DNA of 64,000 nucleotides from Canna indica (GCA_034359265.1 CP136896.1:36074001-36138000), one strand, 5' to 3'; counted from the stretch's first letter, positions 49,043-63,236 are shown. Numbers and translations: made by a program. Notes: generated by a model from the sequence alone, not told the origin.

Positions 49043-51785
49043 GTGAATGTTCTGGAGTCGCTCGGTACTCAGATTACTGGGCGTTTCGAGCCGATACCCC
49101 GAAGTTCAATCAGTCAGCCTCGTTCAAAATCAATTCGAAAAATCGTGCAATTCTTTGCATTATTCTGTCAAAAATAACTCGATTAACAACTTCTCCCATC
49201 ACAGTGAATGTTCTGGAGTCGCTCGGGACTCAGATTACAGGGCGTTTCGAGCCGATACCCCGAAGTTCAATCAATCGGCATCGTTCAAGATCTATTCCAA
49301 AAATCATGCAATTCTTTGCATTAGTCTGTCAAAAATAACTCGATTAACAACTTCTCCCATCATAGTTAATGTTCTGGAGTCGCTCGGGACTCAGATTACA
49401 GGGCGTTTCAAGCCGATACCCCGAATTTCAATCAGTCGGCTTCGTTCAAGATTCTATTCAAAAAATCGTGTAATTCTGTGCATTAGTCTGTAAAAAATAA
49501 CTCGATTAACAACTTCTCCCATCGCAGTGAATGTTCTGGAGTCGCTCGGTACTCAGATTACTGGGCATTTCGAGTCGATACCCCGAAGTTCAATCAGTCG
49601 GCTTCGTTCAAAATCAATTCGAAAAATCATGCAATTATGTGCATTAGTCTGTCAAAAATAACTCGATTAACAACTTCTCCCATCACAGTGAATGTTCTGG
49701 AGTCGCTCGGGACTCAGATTACAGGGCGTTTCGAGCCGATACCCCGAAGTTCAATCAGTCTACTTCGTTCAAGATTCTATTCAAACAATAGTGCAATTCT
49801 GTGCATTAGTCTGTCGAGAATAACTCGATTAACAACTTCTCCCATCACAGTGAATGTTCTGGAGTCGCTCGGTACTCAGATTACTGGGCGTTTCAAGCCG
49901 ATACCCCGAAGTTCAATCAGTCGGCTTCGTTCAAAATCAATTCGAAAAATCATGCAATTATGTGCATTAGTCTGTCAAAAATAACTCGATTAACAACTTC
50001 TCCCATCGCAGTGAATGTTCTGGAGTCGCTCGGTACTCAGATTACTGGGCGTTTCGAGCTGATACCCCGAAGTTCAATCAGTCGACATCGTTCAAGATCT
50101 ATTCGAAAAATCATGCAATTCTTTGCATTAGTCTGTCAAAAATAACTCGATTAACAACTTCTCCCATCACAGTGAATGTTCTGGAGTCGCTCGGGACTCA
50201 GATTACAGGGCGTTTCGAGCCGATACCCCGAAGTTCAATCAGTCTACTTCGTTCAATATTCTATTCGAAAAATAGTGCAATTCTGTGCATTAGTCTGTCT
50301 AGAATAACTCGATTAACAACTTCTCCCATCGCAGTGAATGTTCTGGAGTCGCTCGGTACTCAGATTACTGGGCGTTTCGAGCCGATACCCCGAAGTTCAA
50401 TCAGTCTGCCTCGTTCAAAATCAATTCGAAAAATCGTGCAATTCTTTGCATTATTCTGTCAAAAATAACTCGATTAACAACTTCTCCCATCACAGTGAAT
50501 GTTCTGGAGTCGCTCGGGACTCAGATTACAGGGCGTTTCGAGCCGATACCCCGAAGTTCAATCAGTCGGCATCGTTCAAGATCTATTCCAAAAATCATGC
50601 AATTCTTTGCATTAGTCTGTCAAAAATAACTCGATTAACAACTTCTCCCATCATAGTTAATGTTCTGGAGTCGCTCGGGACTCAGATTACAGGGCGTTTC
50701 AAGCCGATACCCCGAATTTCAATCAGTCAGCTTCGTTCAAGATTCTATTCGAAAAATCGTGTAATTCTGTGCATTAGTCTGTAAAAAATAACTCGATTAA
50801 CAACTTCTCCCATCGCAGTGAATGTTCTGGAGTCGCTCGGTACTCAGATTACTGGGCATTTCGAGTCGATACCCCGAAGTTCAATCAGTCGGCTTTGTTC
50901 AAAATCAATTCGAAAAATCATGCAATTATGTGCATTAGTCTGTCAAAAATAACTCGATTAACAACTTCTCCCATCGCAGTGAATGTTCTGGAGTCGCTCG
51001 GTACTCAGATTACTGGGCGTTTCGAGCTGATACCCCGAAGTTCAATCAGTCGACATCGTTCAAGATCTATTCGAAAAATCATGCAATTCTTTGCATTAGT
51101 CTGTCAAAAATAACTCGATTAACAACTTCTCCCATCACAGTGAATGTTCTGGAGTCGCTCGGGACTCAGATTACAGGGCGTTTCGAGCCGATACCCCGAA
51201 GTTCAATCAGTCTGCTTCGTTCAAGATTCTATTCGAAAAATAGTGCAATTCTGTGCATTAGTCTGTCGAGAATAACTCGATTAACAACTTCTCCCATCGC
51301 AGTGAATGTTCTGGAGTCGCTCGGTACTCAGATTACTGGGCGTTTCAAGCCGATACCCCGAAGTTCAATCAGTCGGCTTCGTTCAAAATCAATTCGAAAA
51401 ATCATGCAATTATGTGCATTAGTCTGTCAAAAATAACTCGATTAACAACTTCTCCCATCGCAGTGAATGTTCTGGAGTCGCTCGGTACTCAGATTACTGG
51501 GCGTTTCGAGCTGATACCCCGAAGTTCAATCAGTCGACATCGTTCAAGATCTATTCGAAAAATCATGCAATTCTTTGCATTAGTCTATCAAAAATAACTC
51601 GATTAACAACTTCTCCCATCACAGTCAATGTTCTGGAATCGCTCGGGACTCAGATTACAGGGCGTTTCGAGCCGATACCCCGAAGTTCAATCAGTCTGCT
51701 TCGTTCAAGATTCTATTCGAAAAATAGTGCAATTCTGTGCATTAGTCTGTCGAGAATAACTCGATTAACAACTTCTCCCATCGAA
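49043..51785 (+). repeat. 2743 bp HOR of 17 monomers, copy 2
   Basis: Second tandem copy. Copy-specific changes noticed: atcgccgtgaatg at its start (49041), caatcggcatcg near 49272 and cagtcagcttcg near 50728. The final A monomer (51624) also serves as the first monomer of the next HOR series, so the two systems interlock. Confidence 0.9.
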
Positions 51786-52752
51786 GTGAATGTTCTGGAG
51801 TCGCTCGGTACTCAAATTACTGGGCGTTTCGAGCCGATACCCCGAAGTTCAATCAGTCGGCCTCGTTCAAAATAAATTCGAAAAATCATGCAATTCTTTG
51901 CATTAGTCTGTCAAAAATAACTCGATTAACAACTTCTCCCATCACAGTGAATGTTCTGGAGTCGCTCGGGACTCAGATTACAGGGCGTTTCGAGCCGATA
52001 CCCCGAAGTTTAATCAGTCTGCTTCGTTCAAGATTCTATTCGAAAAATAGTGCAATTCTGTGCATTAGTCTGTCGAGAATAACTCGATTAACAACTTCTC
52101 CCATCGCAGTGAATGTTCTGGAGTCGCTCGGTACTCAGATTACTGGGCGTTTCCAGCCGATACCCCGAAGTTCAATCAGTCGGCTTCGTTCAAAATCAAT
52201 TCGAAAAATCATGCAATTATGTGCATTAGTCTGTCAAAAATAACTCGATTAACAACTTCTCCCATCGCAGTGAATGTTCTGGAGTCGCTCGGTACTCAGA
52301 TTACTGGGCGTTTCGAGCTGATACCCCGAAGTTCAATCAGTCGACATCGTTCAAGATCTATTCGAAAAATCATGCAATTCTTTGCATTAGTCTGTCAAAA
52401 ATAACTCGATTAACAACTTCTCCCAACGCAGTGAATGTTCTGGAGTCGCTCGGTACTCAGATTACTAGGCGTTTCAAGCCGATACCCCGAAGTTCAATCA
52501 GTCGGCTTCGTTCAAAATCAATTCGAAAAATCATGCAATTATGTGCATTAGTCTGTCAAAAATAACTCGATTAACAACTTCTCCCATCGCAGTGAATGTT
52601 CTGGAGTCGCTCGATACTCAGATTACTGGGCGTTTCGAGCTGATACCCCGAAGTTCAATCAGTCGACATCGTTCAAGATCTATTCGAAAAATCATGCAAT
52701 TCTTTGCATTAGTCTTTAAAAAATAACTCGATTAACAACTTCTCCCATCACA
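51624..52752 (+). repeat. Right-hand HOR series, 7-mer version (1129 bp)
   Basis: Order: A gtcaatg and ggaatcg (51624), C tcaaattac (51786), A agtttaatc (51947), C' (52109), B (52270), C' caacgcag and tactaggcg (52431), B ctcgatactc (52592). It lacks the five-monomer stretch C'-B-A-C'-B found in the 12-mer that follows. A close copy stands at 62108-63236, 10484 bp away. Private change: tctttaaaaaataac near 52714. Confidence 0.87.
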
Positions 52753-54687
52753 GTGAATGTTCTGGAATCGCTCGGGACTCAGATTACAGGGCGTTTCGAG
52801 CCGATACCCCGAAGTTCAATCAGTCTGCTTCGTTCAAGATTCTATTCGAAAAATAGTGCAATTCTGTGCATTAGTCTGTCGAGAATAACTCGATTAACAA
52901 CTTCTCCCATCGCAGTGAATGTTCTGGAGTCGCTCGGTACTCAAATTACTGGGCGTTTCGAGCCGATACCCCGAAGTTCAATCAGTCGGCCTCGTTCAAA
53001 ATCAATTCAAAAAATCATGCAATTCTTTGCATTAGTCTGTCAAAAATAACTCGATTAACAACTTCTCCCATCACAGTGAATGTTCTGGAGTCGCTCGGGA
53101 CTCAGATTACAGGGCGTTTCGAGCCGATACCCCGAAGTTTAATCAGTCTGCTTCGTTCAAGATTCTATTCGAAAAATAGTGCAATTCTGTGCATTAGTCT
53201 GTCGAGAATAACTCGATTAACAACTTCTCCCATTGCAGTGAATGTTCTGGAGTCGCTCGGTACTCAGATTACTGGGCGTTTCAAGCCGATACCCCGAAGT
53301 TCAATCAGTCGGCCTCGTTCAAAATCAATTCGAAAAATCATGCAATTATGTGCATTAGTCTGTCAAAAATAACTCGATTAACAACTTCTCCCATCGCAGT
53401 GAATGTTCTGGAGTCGCTCGGTACTCAGATTACTGGGCGTTTCGAGCTGATACCCCGAAGTTCAATCAGTCGACATCGTTCAAGATCTATTCGAAAAATC
53501 ATGCAATTCTTTGCATTAGTCTGTCAAAAATAACTCGATTAACAACTTCTCCCATCGCAGTGAATGTTCTGGAGTCGCTCGGTACTCAGATTACTGGGCG
53601 TTTCAAGCCGATACCCCGAAGTTCAATCAGTCGGCTTCGTTCAAAATCAATTCGAAAAATCATGCAATTATGTGCATTAGTCTGTCAAAAATAACTCGAT
53701 TAACAACTTCTCCCATCGCAGTGAATGTTCTGGAGTCGCTCGGTACTCAGATTACTGGGCATTTCGAGCTGATACCCCGAAGTTCAATCAGTCGACATCG
53801 TTCAAGATCTATTCGAAAAATCATGCAATTCTTTGCATTAGTCTGTCAAAAATAACTCGATTAACAACTTCTCCCATCACAGTGAATGTTCTGGAGTCGC
53901 TCGGGACTCAGATTACAGGGCGTTTCGAGCCGATACCCCGAAGTTCAATCAGTCTGCTTCGTTCAAGATTCTATTCGAAAAATAGTGCAATTTTGTGCAT
54001 TAGTCTGTCGAGAATAACTCGATTAACAACTTCTCCCATCGCAGTGAATGTTCTGGAGTCGCTCGGTACTCAGATTACTGGGCGTTTCAAGCCGATACCC
54101 CGAAGTTCAATCAGTCGGCTTCGTTCAAAATCAATTCGAAAAATCATGCAATTATGTGCATTAGTCTGTCAAAAATAACTCGATTAACAACTTCTCCCAT
54201 CGCAGTGAATGTTCTGGAGTCGCTCGGTACTCAGATTACTGGGCGTTTCGAGCTGATACCCCGAAGTTCAATCAGTCGACATCGTTCAAGATCTATTCGA
54301 AAAATCATGCAATTCTTTGCATTAGTCTGTCAAAAATAACTCGATTAACAACTTCTCCCAACGCAGTGAATGTTCTGGAGTCGCTCGGTACTCAGATTAC
54401 TAGGCGTTTCAAGCCGATACCCCGAAGTTCAATCAGTCGGCTTCGTTCAAAATCAATTCGAAAAATCATGCAATTATGTGCATTAGTCTGTCAAAAATAA
54501 CTCGATTAACAACTTCTCCCATCGCAGTGAATGTTCTGGAGTCGCTCGATACTCAGATTACTGGGCGTTTCGAGCTGATACCCCGAAGTTCAATCAGTCG
54601 ACATCGTTCAAGATCTATTCGAAAAATCATGCAATTCTTTGCATTAGTCTGTCAAAAATAACTCGATTAACAACTTCTCCCATCACA
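52753..54687 (+). repeat. Right-hand HOR series, 12-mer version (1935 bp)
   Basis: Order: A ggaatcg, C tcaaattac, A agtttaatc, C' cattgcag, B, C', B ggcatttcgagctg, A, C', B, C' tactaggcg, B ctcgatactc. It has the 10-mer of the next copy plus two extra monomers (B at 54205 and C' at 54366). Neighbouring markers are offset by 1935 bp (53076 to 55011, 53882 to 55817). Confidence 0.88.
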
Positions 54688-56300
54688 GTGAATGTTCTGG
54701 AATCGCTCGGGACTCAGATTACAGGGCGTTTCGAGCCGATACCCCGAAGTTCAATCAGTCTCCTTCGTTCAAGATTCTATTCGAAAAATAGTGCAATTTT
54801 GTGCATTAGTCTGTCGAGAATAACTCGATTAACAACTTCTCCCATCGCAGTGAATGTTCTGGAGTCGCTCGGTACTCAAATTACTGGGCGTTTCGAGCCG
54901 ATACCCCGAAGTTCAATCAGTCGGCCTCGTTCAAAATCAATTCAAAAAATCATGCAATTCTTTGCATTAGTCTGTCAAAAATAACTCGATTAACAACTTC
55001 TCCCATCACAGTGAATGTTCTGGAGTCGCTCGGGACTCAGATTACAGGGCGTTTCGAGCCGATACCCCGAAGTTTAATCAGTCTGCTTCGTTCAAGATTC
55101 TATTCGAAAAATAGTGCAATTCTGTGCATTAGTCTGTCGAGAATAACTCGATTAACAACTTCTCCCATTGCAGTGAATGTTCTGGAGTCGCTCGGTACTC
55201 AGATTACTGGGCGTTTCAAGCCGATACCCCGAAGTTCAATCAGTCGGCCTCGTTCAAAATCAATTCGAAAAATCATGCAATTATGTGCATTAGTCTGTCA
55301 AAAATAACTCGATTAACAACTTCTCCCATCGCAGTGAATGTTCTGGAGTCGCTCGGTACTCAGATTACTGGGCGTTTCGAGCTGATACCCCGAAGTTCAA
55401 TCAGTCGACATCGTTCAAGATCTATTCGAAAAATCATGCAATTCTTTGCATTAGTCTGTCAAAAATAACTCGATTAACAACTTCTCCCATCGCAGTGAAT
55501 GTTCTGGAGTCGCTCGGTACTCAGATAACTGGGCGTTTCAAGCCGATACCCCGAAGTTCAATCAGTCGGCTTCGTTCAAAATCAATTCGAAAAATCATGC
55601 AATTATGTGCATTAGTCTGTCAAAAATAACTCGATTAACAACTTCTCCCATCGCAGTGAATGTTCTGGAGTCGCTCGGTACTCAGATTACTGGGCATTTC
55701 GAGCTGATACCCCGAAGTTCAATCAGTCGACATCGTTCAAGATCTATTCGAAAAATCATGCAATTCTTTGCATTAGTCTGTCAAAAATAACTCGATTAAC
55801 AACTTCTCCCATCACAGTGAATGTTCTGGAGTCGCTCGGGACTCAGATTACAGGGCGTTTCGAGCCGATACCCCGAAGTTCAATCAGTCTGCTTCGTTCA
55901 AGATTCTATTCGAAAAATAGTGCAATTCTGTGCATTAGTCTGTCGAGAATAACTCGATTAACAACTTCTCCCATCGCAGTGAATGTTCTGGAGTCGCTCG
56001 GTACTCAGATTACTGGGCGTTTCAAGCCGATACCCCGAAGTTCAATCAGTCGGATTCGTTCAAAATCAATTCGAAAAATCATGCAATTATGTGCATTAGT
56101 CTGTCAAAAATAACTCGATTAACAACTTCTCCCATCGCAGTGAATGTTCTGGAGTCGCTCGATACTCAGATTACTGGGCGTTTCGAGCTGATACCCCGAA
56201 GTTCAATCAGTCGACATCGTTCAAGATCTATTCGAAAAATCATGCAATTCTTTGCATTAGTCTGTCAAAAATAACTCGATTAACAACTTCTCCCATCACA
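54688..56300 (+). repeat. Right-hand HOR series, 10-mer (1613 bp), copy 1
   Basis: Ten monomers in the order A ggaatcg, C, A agtttaatc, C' cattgcag, B, C', B ggcatttcgagctg, A, C', B ctcgatactc. Private changes: ctccttcg (54760), agataactggg (near 55523) and cggattcg (near 56051). Same order as 57753-59365 and 59366-60978. Confidence 0.88.
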
Positions 56301-57752
56301 GTGAATGTTCTGGAATCGCTCGGGACTCAAATTACAGGGCGTTTCGAGCCGATACCCCGAAGTTCAATCAGTCTGCTTCGTTCAAGATTCTATTCGAAAA
56401 ATAGTGCAATTCTGTGCATTAGTCTGTCGAGAATAACTCGATTAACAACTTCTCCCATCGCAGTGAATGTTCTGGAGTCGCTCGGTACTCAAATTACTGG
56501 GCGTTTCGAGCCGATACCCCGAAGTTCAATCAGTCGGCCTCGTTCAAAATAAATTCGAAAAATCATGCAATTCTTTGCATTAGTCTGTCAAAAATAACTC
56601 GATTAACAACTTCTCCCATCACAGTGAATGTTCTGGAGTCGCTCGGGACTCAGATTACAGGGCGTTTCGAGCCGATACCCCGAAGTTAAATCAGTCTGCT
56701 TCGTTCAAGATTCTATTCGAAAAATAGTGCAATTCTGTGCATTAGTCTGTCGAGAATAACTCGATTAACAACTTCTCCCATCGCAGTGAATGTTCTGGAG
56801 TCGCTCGGTACTCAGATTACTGGGCGTTTCAAGCCGATACCCCGAAGTTCAATCAGTCGGCTTCGTTCAAAATCAATTCGAAAAATCATGCAATTATGTG
56901 CATTAGTCTGTCAAAAATAACTCGATTAACAACTTCTCCCATCGCAGTGAATGTTCTGGAGTCGCTCGGTACTCAGATTACTGGGCGTTTCGAGCTGATA
57001 CCCCGAAGTTCAATCAGTCGACATCGTTCAAGATCTATTCGAAAAATCATGCAATTCTTTGCATTAGTCTGTCAAAAATAACTCGATTAACAACTTCTCC
57101 CATCGCAGTGAATGTTCTGGAGTCGCTCGGTACTCAGATTACTGGGCATTTCGAGCTGATACCCCGAAGTTCAATCAGTCGACATCGTTCAAGATCTATT
57201 CAAAAAATCATGCAATTCTTTGCATTAGTCTGTCAAAAATAACTCGATTAACAACTTCTCCCATCACAGTGAATGTTCTGGAGTCGCTCGGGACTCAGAT
57301 TACAGGGCGTTTCGAGCCGATACCCCGAAGTTCAATCAGTCTGCTTCGTTCAAGATTCTATTCGAAAAATAGTGCAATTCTGTGCATTAGTCTGTCGAGA
57401 ATAACTCGATTAACAACTTCTCCCATCGCAGTGAATGTTCTGGAGTCGCTCGGTACTCAGATTACTGGGCGTTTCAAGCCGATACCCCGAAGTTCAATCA
57501 GTCGGCTTCGTTCAAAATCAATTCGAAAAATCATGCAATTATGTGCATTAGTCTGTCAAAAATAACTCGATTAACAACTTCTCCCATCGCAGTGAATGTT
57601 CTGGAGTCGCTCGATACTCAGATTACTGGGCGTTTCGAGCTGATACCCCGAAGTTCAATCAGTCGACATCGTTCAAGATCTATTCGAAAAATCATGCAAT
57701 TCTTTGCATTAGTCTGTCAAAAATAACTCGATTAACAACTTCTCCCATCACA
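56301..57752 (+). repeat. Right-hand HOR series, 9-mer (1452 bp)
   Basis: Same as the 10-mer but without the C' monomer between the two B monomers: B at 56947 is followed directly by B ggcatttcgagctg at 57108. The loss is exactly 161 bp. Its second monomer has aaaataaattcg (near 56548), a change also seen at 51871, which links this copy to the 7-mer at 51624. Confidence 0.88.
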
Positions 57753-59365
57753 GTGAATGTTCTGGAATCGCTCGGGACTCAGATTACAGGGCGTTTCGAG
57801 CCGATACCCCGAAGTTCAATCAGTCTGCTTCGTTCAAGATTCTATTCGAAAAATAGTGCAATTCTGTGCATTAGTCTGTCGAGAATAACTCGATTAACAA
57901 CTTCTCCCATCGCAGTGAATGTTCTGGAGTCGCTCGGTACTCAAATTACTGGGCGTTTCGAGCCGATACCCCGAAGTTCAATCAGTCGGCCTCGTTCAAA
58001 ATCAATTCAAAAAATCATGCAATTCTTTGCATTAGTCTATCAAAAATAACTCGATTAACAACTTCTCCCATCACAGTGAATGTTCTGGAGTCGCTCAGGA
58101 CTCAGATTACAGGGCGTTTCGAGCCGATACCCCGAAGTTTAATCAGTCTGCTTCGTTCAAGATTCTATTCGAAAAATAGTGCAATTCTGTGCATTAGTCT
58201 GTCGAGAATAACTCGATTAACAACTTCTCCCATTGCAGTGAATGTTCTGGAGTCGCTCGGTACTCACATTACTGGGCGTTTCAAGCCGATACCCCGAAGT
58301 TCAATCAGTCGGCTTCGTTCAAAATCAATTCGAAAAATCATGCAATTATGTGCATTAGTCTGTCAAAAATAACTCGATTAACAACTTCTCCCATCGCAGT
58401 GAATGTTCTGGAGTCGCTCGGTACTCAGATTACTGGGCGTTTCGAGCTGATACCCCGAAGTTCAATCAGTCGACATCGTTCAAGATCTATTCGAAAAATC
58501 ATGCAATTCTTTGCATTAGTCTGTCAAAAATAACTCGATTAACAACTTCTCCCATCGCAGTGAATGTTCTGGAGTCGCTCGGTACTCAGATTACTGGGCG
58601 TTTCAAGCCGATACCCCGAAGTTCAATCAGTCGGCTTCGTTCAAAATCAATTCGAAAAATCATGCAATTATGTGCATTAGTCTGTCAAAAATAACTCAAT
58701 TAACAACTTCTCCCATCGCAGTGAATGTTCTGGAGACGCTCGGTACTCAGATTACTGGGCATTTCGAGCTGATACCCCGAAGTTCAATCAGTCGACATCG
58801 TTCAAGATCTATTCGAAAAATCATGCAATTCTTTGCATTAGTCTGTCAAAAATAACTCGATTAACAACTTCTCCCATCACAGTGAATGTTCTGGAGTCGC
58901 TCGGGACTCAGATTACAGGGCGTTTCGAGCCGATACCCCGAAGTTCAATCAGTCTGCTTCGTTCAAGATTCTATTCGAAAAATAGTGCAATTCTGTGCAT
59001 TAGTCTGTCGAGAATAACTCGATTAACAACTTCTCCCATCGCAGTGAATGTTCTGGAGTCGCTCGGTACTCAGATTACTGGGCGTTTCAAGCCGATACCC
59101 CGAAGTTCAATCAGTCGGCTTCGTTCAAAATCAATTCGAAAAATCATGCAATTATGTGCATTAGTCTGTCAAAAATAACTCGATTAACAACTTCTCCCAT
59201 CGCAGTGAATGTTCTGGAGTCGCTCGATACTCAGATTACTGGGCGTTTCGAGCTGATACCCCGAAGTTCAATCAGTCGACATCGTTCAAGATCTATTCGA
59301 AAAATCATGCAATTCTTTGCATTAGTCTGTCAAAAATAACTCGATTAACAACTTCTCCCATCACA
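57753..59365 (+). repeat. Right-hand HOR series, 10-mer (1613 bp), copy 2
   Basis: Ten monomers matching the next copy at +1613 throughout (58076 to 59689, 58348 to 59961, 58670 to 60283, 58882 to 60495). Private changes: gctcaggactc (58094), tcacattac (58265), ggagacgctcgg (58734) and ataactcaatt (58691). Confidence 0.9.
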
Positions 59366-60978
59366 GTGAATGTTCTGGAATCGCTCGGGACTCAGATTAC
59401 AGGGCGTTTCGAGCCGATACCCCGAAGTTCAATCAGTCTGCTTCGTTCAAGATTCTATTCGAAAAATAGTGCAATTCTGTGCATTAGTCTGTCGAGAATA
59501 ACTCGATTAACAACTTCTCCCATCGCAGTGAATGTTCTGGAGTCGCTCGGTACTCAAATTACTGGGCGTTTCGAGCCGATACCCCGAAGTTCAATCAGTC
59601 GGCCTCGTTCAAAATCAATTCAAAAAATCATGCAATTCTTTGCATTAGTCTATCAAAAATAACTCGATTAACAACTTCTCCCATCGCAGTGAATGTTCTG
59701 GAGTCGCTCGGGACTCAGATTACAGGGCGTTTCGAGCCGATACCCCGAAGTTTAATCAGTCTGCTTCGTTCAAGATTCTATTCGAAAAATAGTGCAATTC
59801 TGTGCATTAGTCTGTCGAGAATAACTCGATTAACAACTTCTCCCATTGCAGTGAATGTTCTGGAGTCGCTCGGTACTCAGATTACTGGGCGTTTCAAGCC
59901 GATACCCCGAAGTTCAATCAGTCGGCTTCGTTCAAAATCAATTCGAAAAATCATGCAATTATGTGCATTAGTCTGTCAAAAATAACTCGATTAACAACTT
60001 CTCCCATCGCAGTGAATGTTCTGGAGTCGCTCGGTACTCAGATTACTGGGCGTTTCGAGCTGATACCCCGAAGTTCAATCAGTCGACATCGTTCAAGATC
60101 TATTCGCAAAATCATGCAATTCTTTGCATTAGTCTGTCAAAAATAACTCGATTAACAACTTCTCCCATCGCAGTGAATGTTCTGGAGTCGCTCGGTACTC
60201 AGATTACTGGGCGTTTCAAGCCGATACCCCGAAGTTCAATCAGTCGGCTTCGTTCAAAATCAATTCGAAAAATCATGCAATTATGTGCATTAGTCTGTCA
60301 AAAATAACTCGATTAACAACTTCTCCCATCGCAGTGAATGTTCTGGAGTCGCTCGGTACTCAGATTACTGGGCATTTCGAGCTGATACCCCGAAGTTCAA
60401 TCAGTCGACATCGTTCAAGATCTATTCGAAAAATCATGCAATTCTTTGCATTAGTCTGTCAAAAATAACTCGATTAACAACTTCTCCCATCACAGTGAAT
60501 GTTCTGGAGTCGCTCGGGACTCAGATTACAGGGCGTTTCGAGCCGATACCCCGAAGTTCAATCAGTCTGCTTCGTTCAAGATTCTATTCGAAAAATAGTG
60601 CAATTCTGTGCATTAGTCTGTCGAGAATAACTCGATTAACAACTTCTCCCATCGCAGTGAATGTTCTGGAGTCGCTCGGTACTCAGATTACTGGGCCTTT
60701 CAAGCCGATACCCCGAAGTTCAATCAGTCGGCTTCGTTCAAAATCAATTCGAAAAATCATGCAATTATGTGCATTAGTCTGTCAAAAATAACTCGATTAA
60801 CAACTTCTCCCATCGCAGTGAATGTTCTGGAGTCGCTCGATACTCAGATTACTGGGCGTTTCGAGCTGATACCCCGAAGTTCAATCAGTCGACATCGTTC
60901 AAGATCTATTCGAAAAATCATGCAATTCTTTGCATTAGTCTGTCAAAAATAACTCGATTAACAACTTCTCCCATCACA
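59366..60978 (+). repeat. Right-hand HOR series, 10-mer (1613 bp), copy 3
   Basis: Tandem partner of 57753-59365. Both share cattgcag in the fourth monomer and tctatcaaaa at the end of the second. Private changes: attcgcaaaatc (60103) and gggcctttcaag (60693). Confidence 0.9.
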
Positions 60979-63236
60979 GTGAATGTTCTGGAATCGCTCG
61001 GGACTCAGATTACAGTGCGTTTCGAGCCGATACCCCGAAGTTCAATCAGTCTGCTTCGTTCAAGATTCTATTCGAAAAATAGTGCAATTCTATGCATTAG
61101 TCTGTCGAGAATAACTCGATTAACAACTTCTCCCATCGCAGTGAATGTTCTGGAGTCGCTCGGTACTCAGATTACTGGGCGTTTTAAGCCGATACCCCGA
61201 AGTTCAATCAGTCGGCTTCGTTCAAAATCAATTCGAAAAATCATGCAATTATGTGCATTAGTCTGTCGAGAATAACTCGATTAACAACTTCTCCCATCGC
61301 AGTGAATGTTCTGGAGTCGCTCGGTACTCAGATTACTAGGCGTTTCAAGCCGATACCCCGAAGTTCAATCAGTCGGCTTCGTTCAAAATCAATTCGAAAA
61401 ATCATGCAATTATGTAAATTAGTCTGTCAAAAATAACTCGATTAACAACTTCTCCCATCGCAGTGAATGTTCTGGAGTCGCTCGGTACTCAGATTACTGG
61501 GCGTTTCGAGCTGATACCCCGAAGTTCAATCAGTCGACATCGTTCAAGATCTATTCGAAAAATCATGCAATTCTTTGCATTAGTCTGTCAAAAATAACTC
61601 GATTAACAACTTCTCCCATCACAGTGAATGTTCTGGAGTCGCTCGGGACTCAGATTACAGGGCGTTTCGAGCCGATACCCCGAAGTTCAATCAGTCTGCT
61701 TCGTTCAAGATTCTATTCGAAAAATAGTGCAATTCTGTGCATTAGTCTGTCGAGAATAACTCGATTAACAACTTCTCCCATCGCAGTGAATGTTCTGGAG
61801 TCGCTCGGTACTCAGATTACTGGGCGTTTCAAGCCGATACCCCGAAGTTCAATCAGTCGGCTTCGTTCAAAATCAATTCGAAAAATCATGCAATTATGTG
61901 CATTAGTCTGTCAAAAATAACTCGATTAACAACTTCTCCCATCGCAGTGAATGTTCTGGAGTCGCTCGGTACTCAGATTACTGGGCGTTTCGAGCTGATA
62001 CCCCGAAGTTCAATCAGTCGACATCGTTCAAGATCTATTCGAAAAATCATGCAATTCTTTGCATTAGTCTATCAAAAATAACTCGATTAACAACTTCTCC
62101 CATCACAGTCAATGTTCTGGAATCGCTCGGGACTCAGATTACAGGGCGTTTCGAGCCGATACCCCGAAGTTCAATCAGTCTGCTTCGTTCAAGATTCTAT
62201 TCGAAAAATAGTGCAATTCTGTGCATTAGTCTGTCGAGAATAACTCGATTAACAACTTCTCCCATCGCAGTGAATGTTCTGGAGTCGCTCGGTACTCAAA
62301 TTACTGGGCGTTTCGAGCCGATACCCCGAAGTTCAATCAGTCGGCCTCGTTCAAAATCAATTCGAAAAATCATGCAATTCTTTGCATTAGTCTGTCAAAA
62401 ATAACTCGATTAACAACTTCTCCCATCACAGTGAATGTTCTGGAGTCGCTCGGGACTCAGATTACAGGGCGTTTCGAGCCGATACCCCGAAGTTTAATCA
62501 GTCTGCTTCGTTCAAGATTCTATTCGAAAAATAGTGCAATTCTGTGCATTAGTCTGTCGAGAATAACTCGATTAACAACTTCTCCCATCGCAGTGAATGT
62601 TCTGGAGTCGCTCGGTACTCAGATTACTGGGCGTTTCAAGCCGATACCCCGAAGTTCAATCAGTCGGCTTCGTTCAAAATCAATTCGAAAAATCATGCAA
62701 TTATGTGCATTAGTCTGTCAAAAATAACTCGATTAACAACTTCTCCCATCGCAGTGAATGTTCTGGAGTCGCTCGGTACTCAGATTACTGGGCGTTTCGA
62801 GCTGATACCCCGAAGTTCAATCAGTCGACATCGTTCAAGATCTATTCGAAAAATCATGCAATTCTTTGCATTAGTCTGTCAAAAATAACTCGATTAACAA
62901 CTTCTCCCATCGCAGTGAATGTTCTGGAGTCGCTCGGTACTCAGATTACTGGGCGTTTCAAGCCGATACCTCGAAGTTCAATCAGTCGGCTTCGTTCAAA
63001 ATCAATTCAAAAAATCATGCAATTATGTGCATTAGTCTGTCAAAAATAACTCGATTAACAACTTCTCCCATCGCAGTGAATGTTCTGGAGTCGCTCGATA
63101 CTCAGATTACTGGGCGTTTCGAGCTGATACCGCGAAGTTCAATCAGTCGACATCGTTCAAGATCTATTCGAAAAATCATGCAATTCTTTGCATTAGTCTG
63201 TCAAAAATAACTCGATTAACAACTTCTCCCATCACA
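60979..63236 (+). repeat. Right-hand HOR series, 14-mer (2258 bp), two fused 7-mers
   Basis: Two 1129 bp halves. The first (60979-62107) is A, C', C', B, A, C', B. The second (62108-63236) copies the 7-mer at 51624. Two C' monomers in a row (61141 and 61302) are unusual; the first has an A-like tail (tgtcgagaat). The segment 61624-63236 matches 51140-52752 at exactly +10484, so a piece of the 2743 bp system has been carried into this series. Confidence 0.85.
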
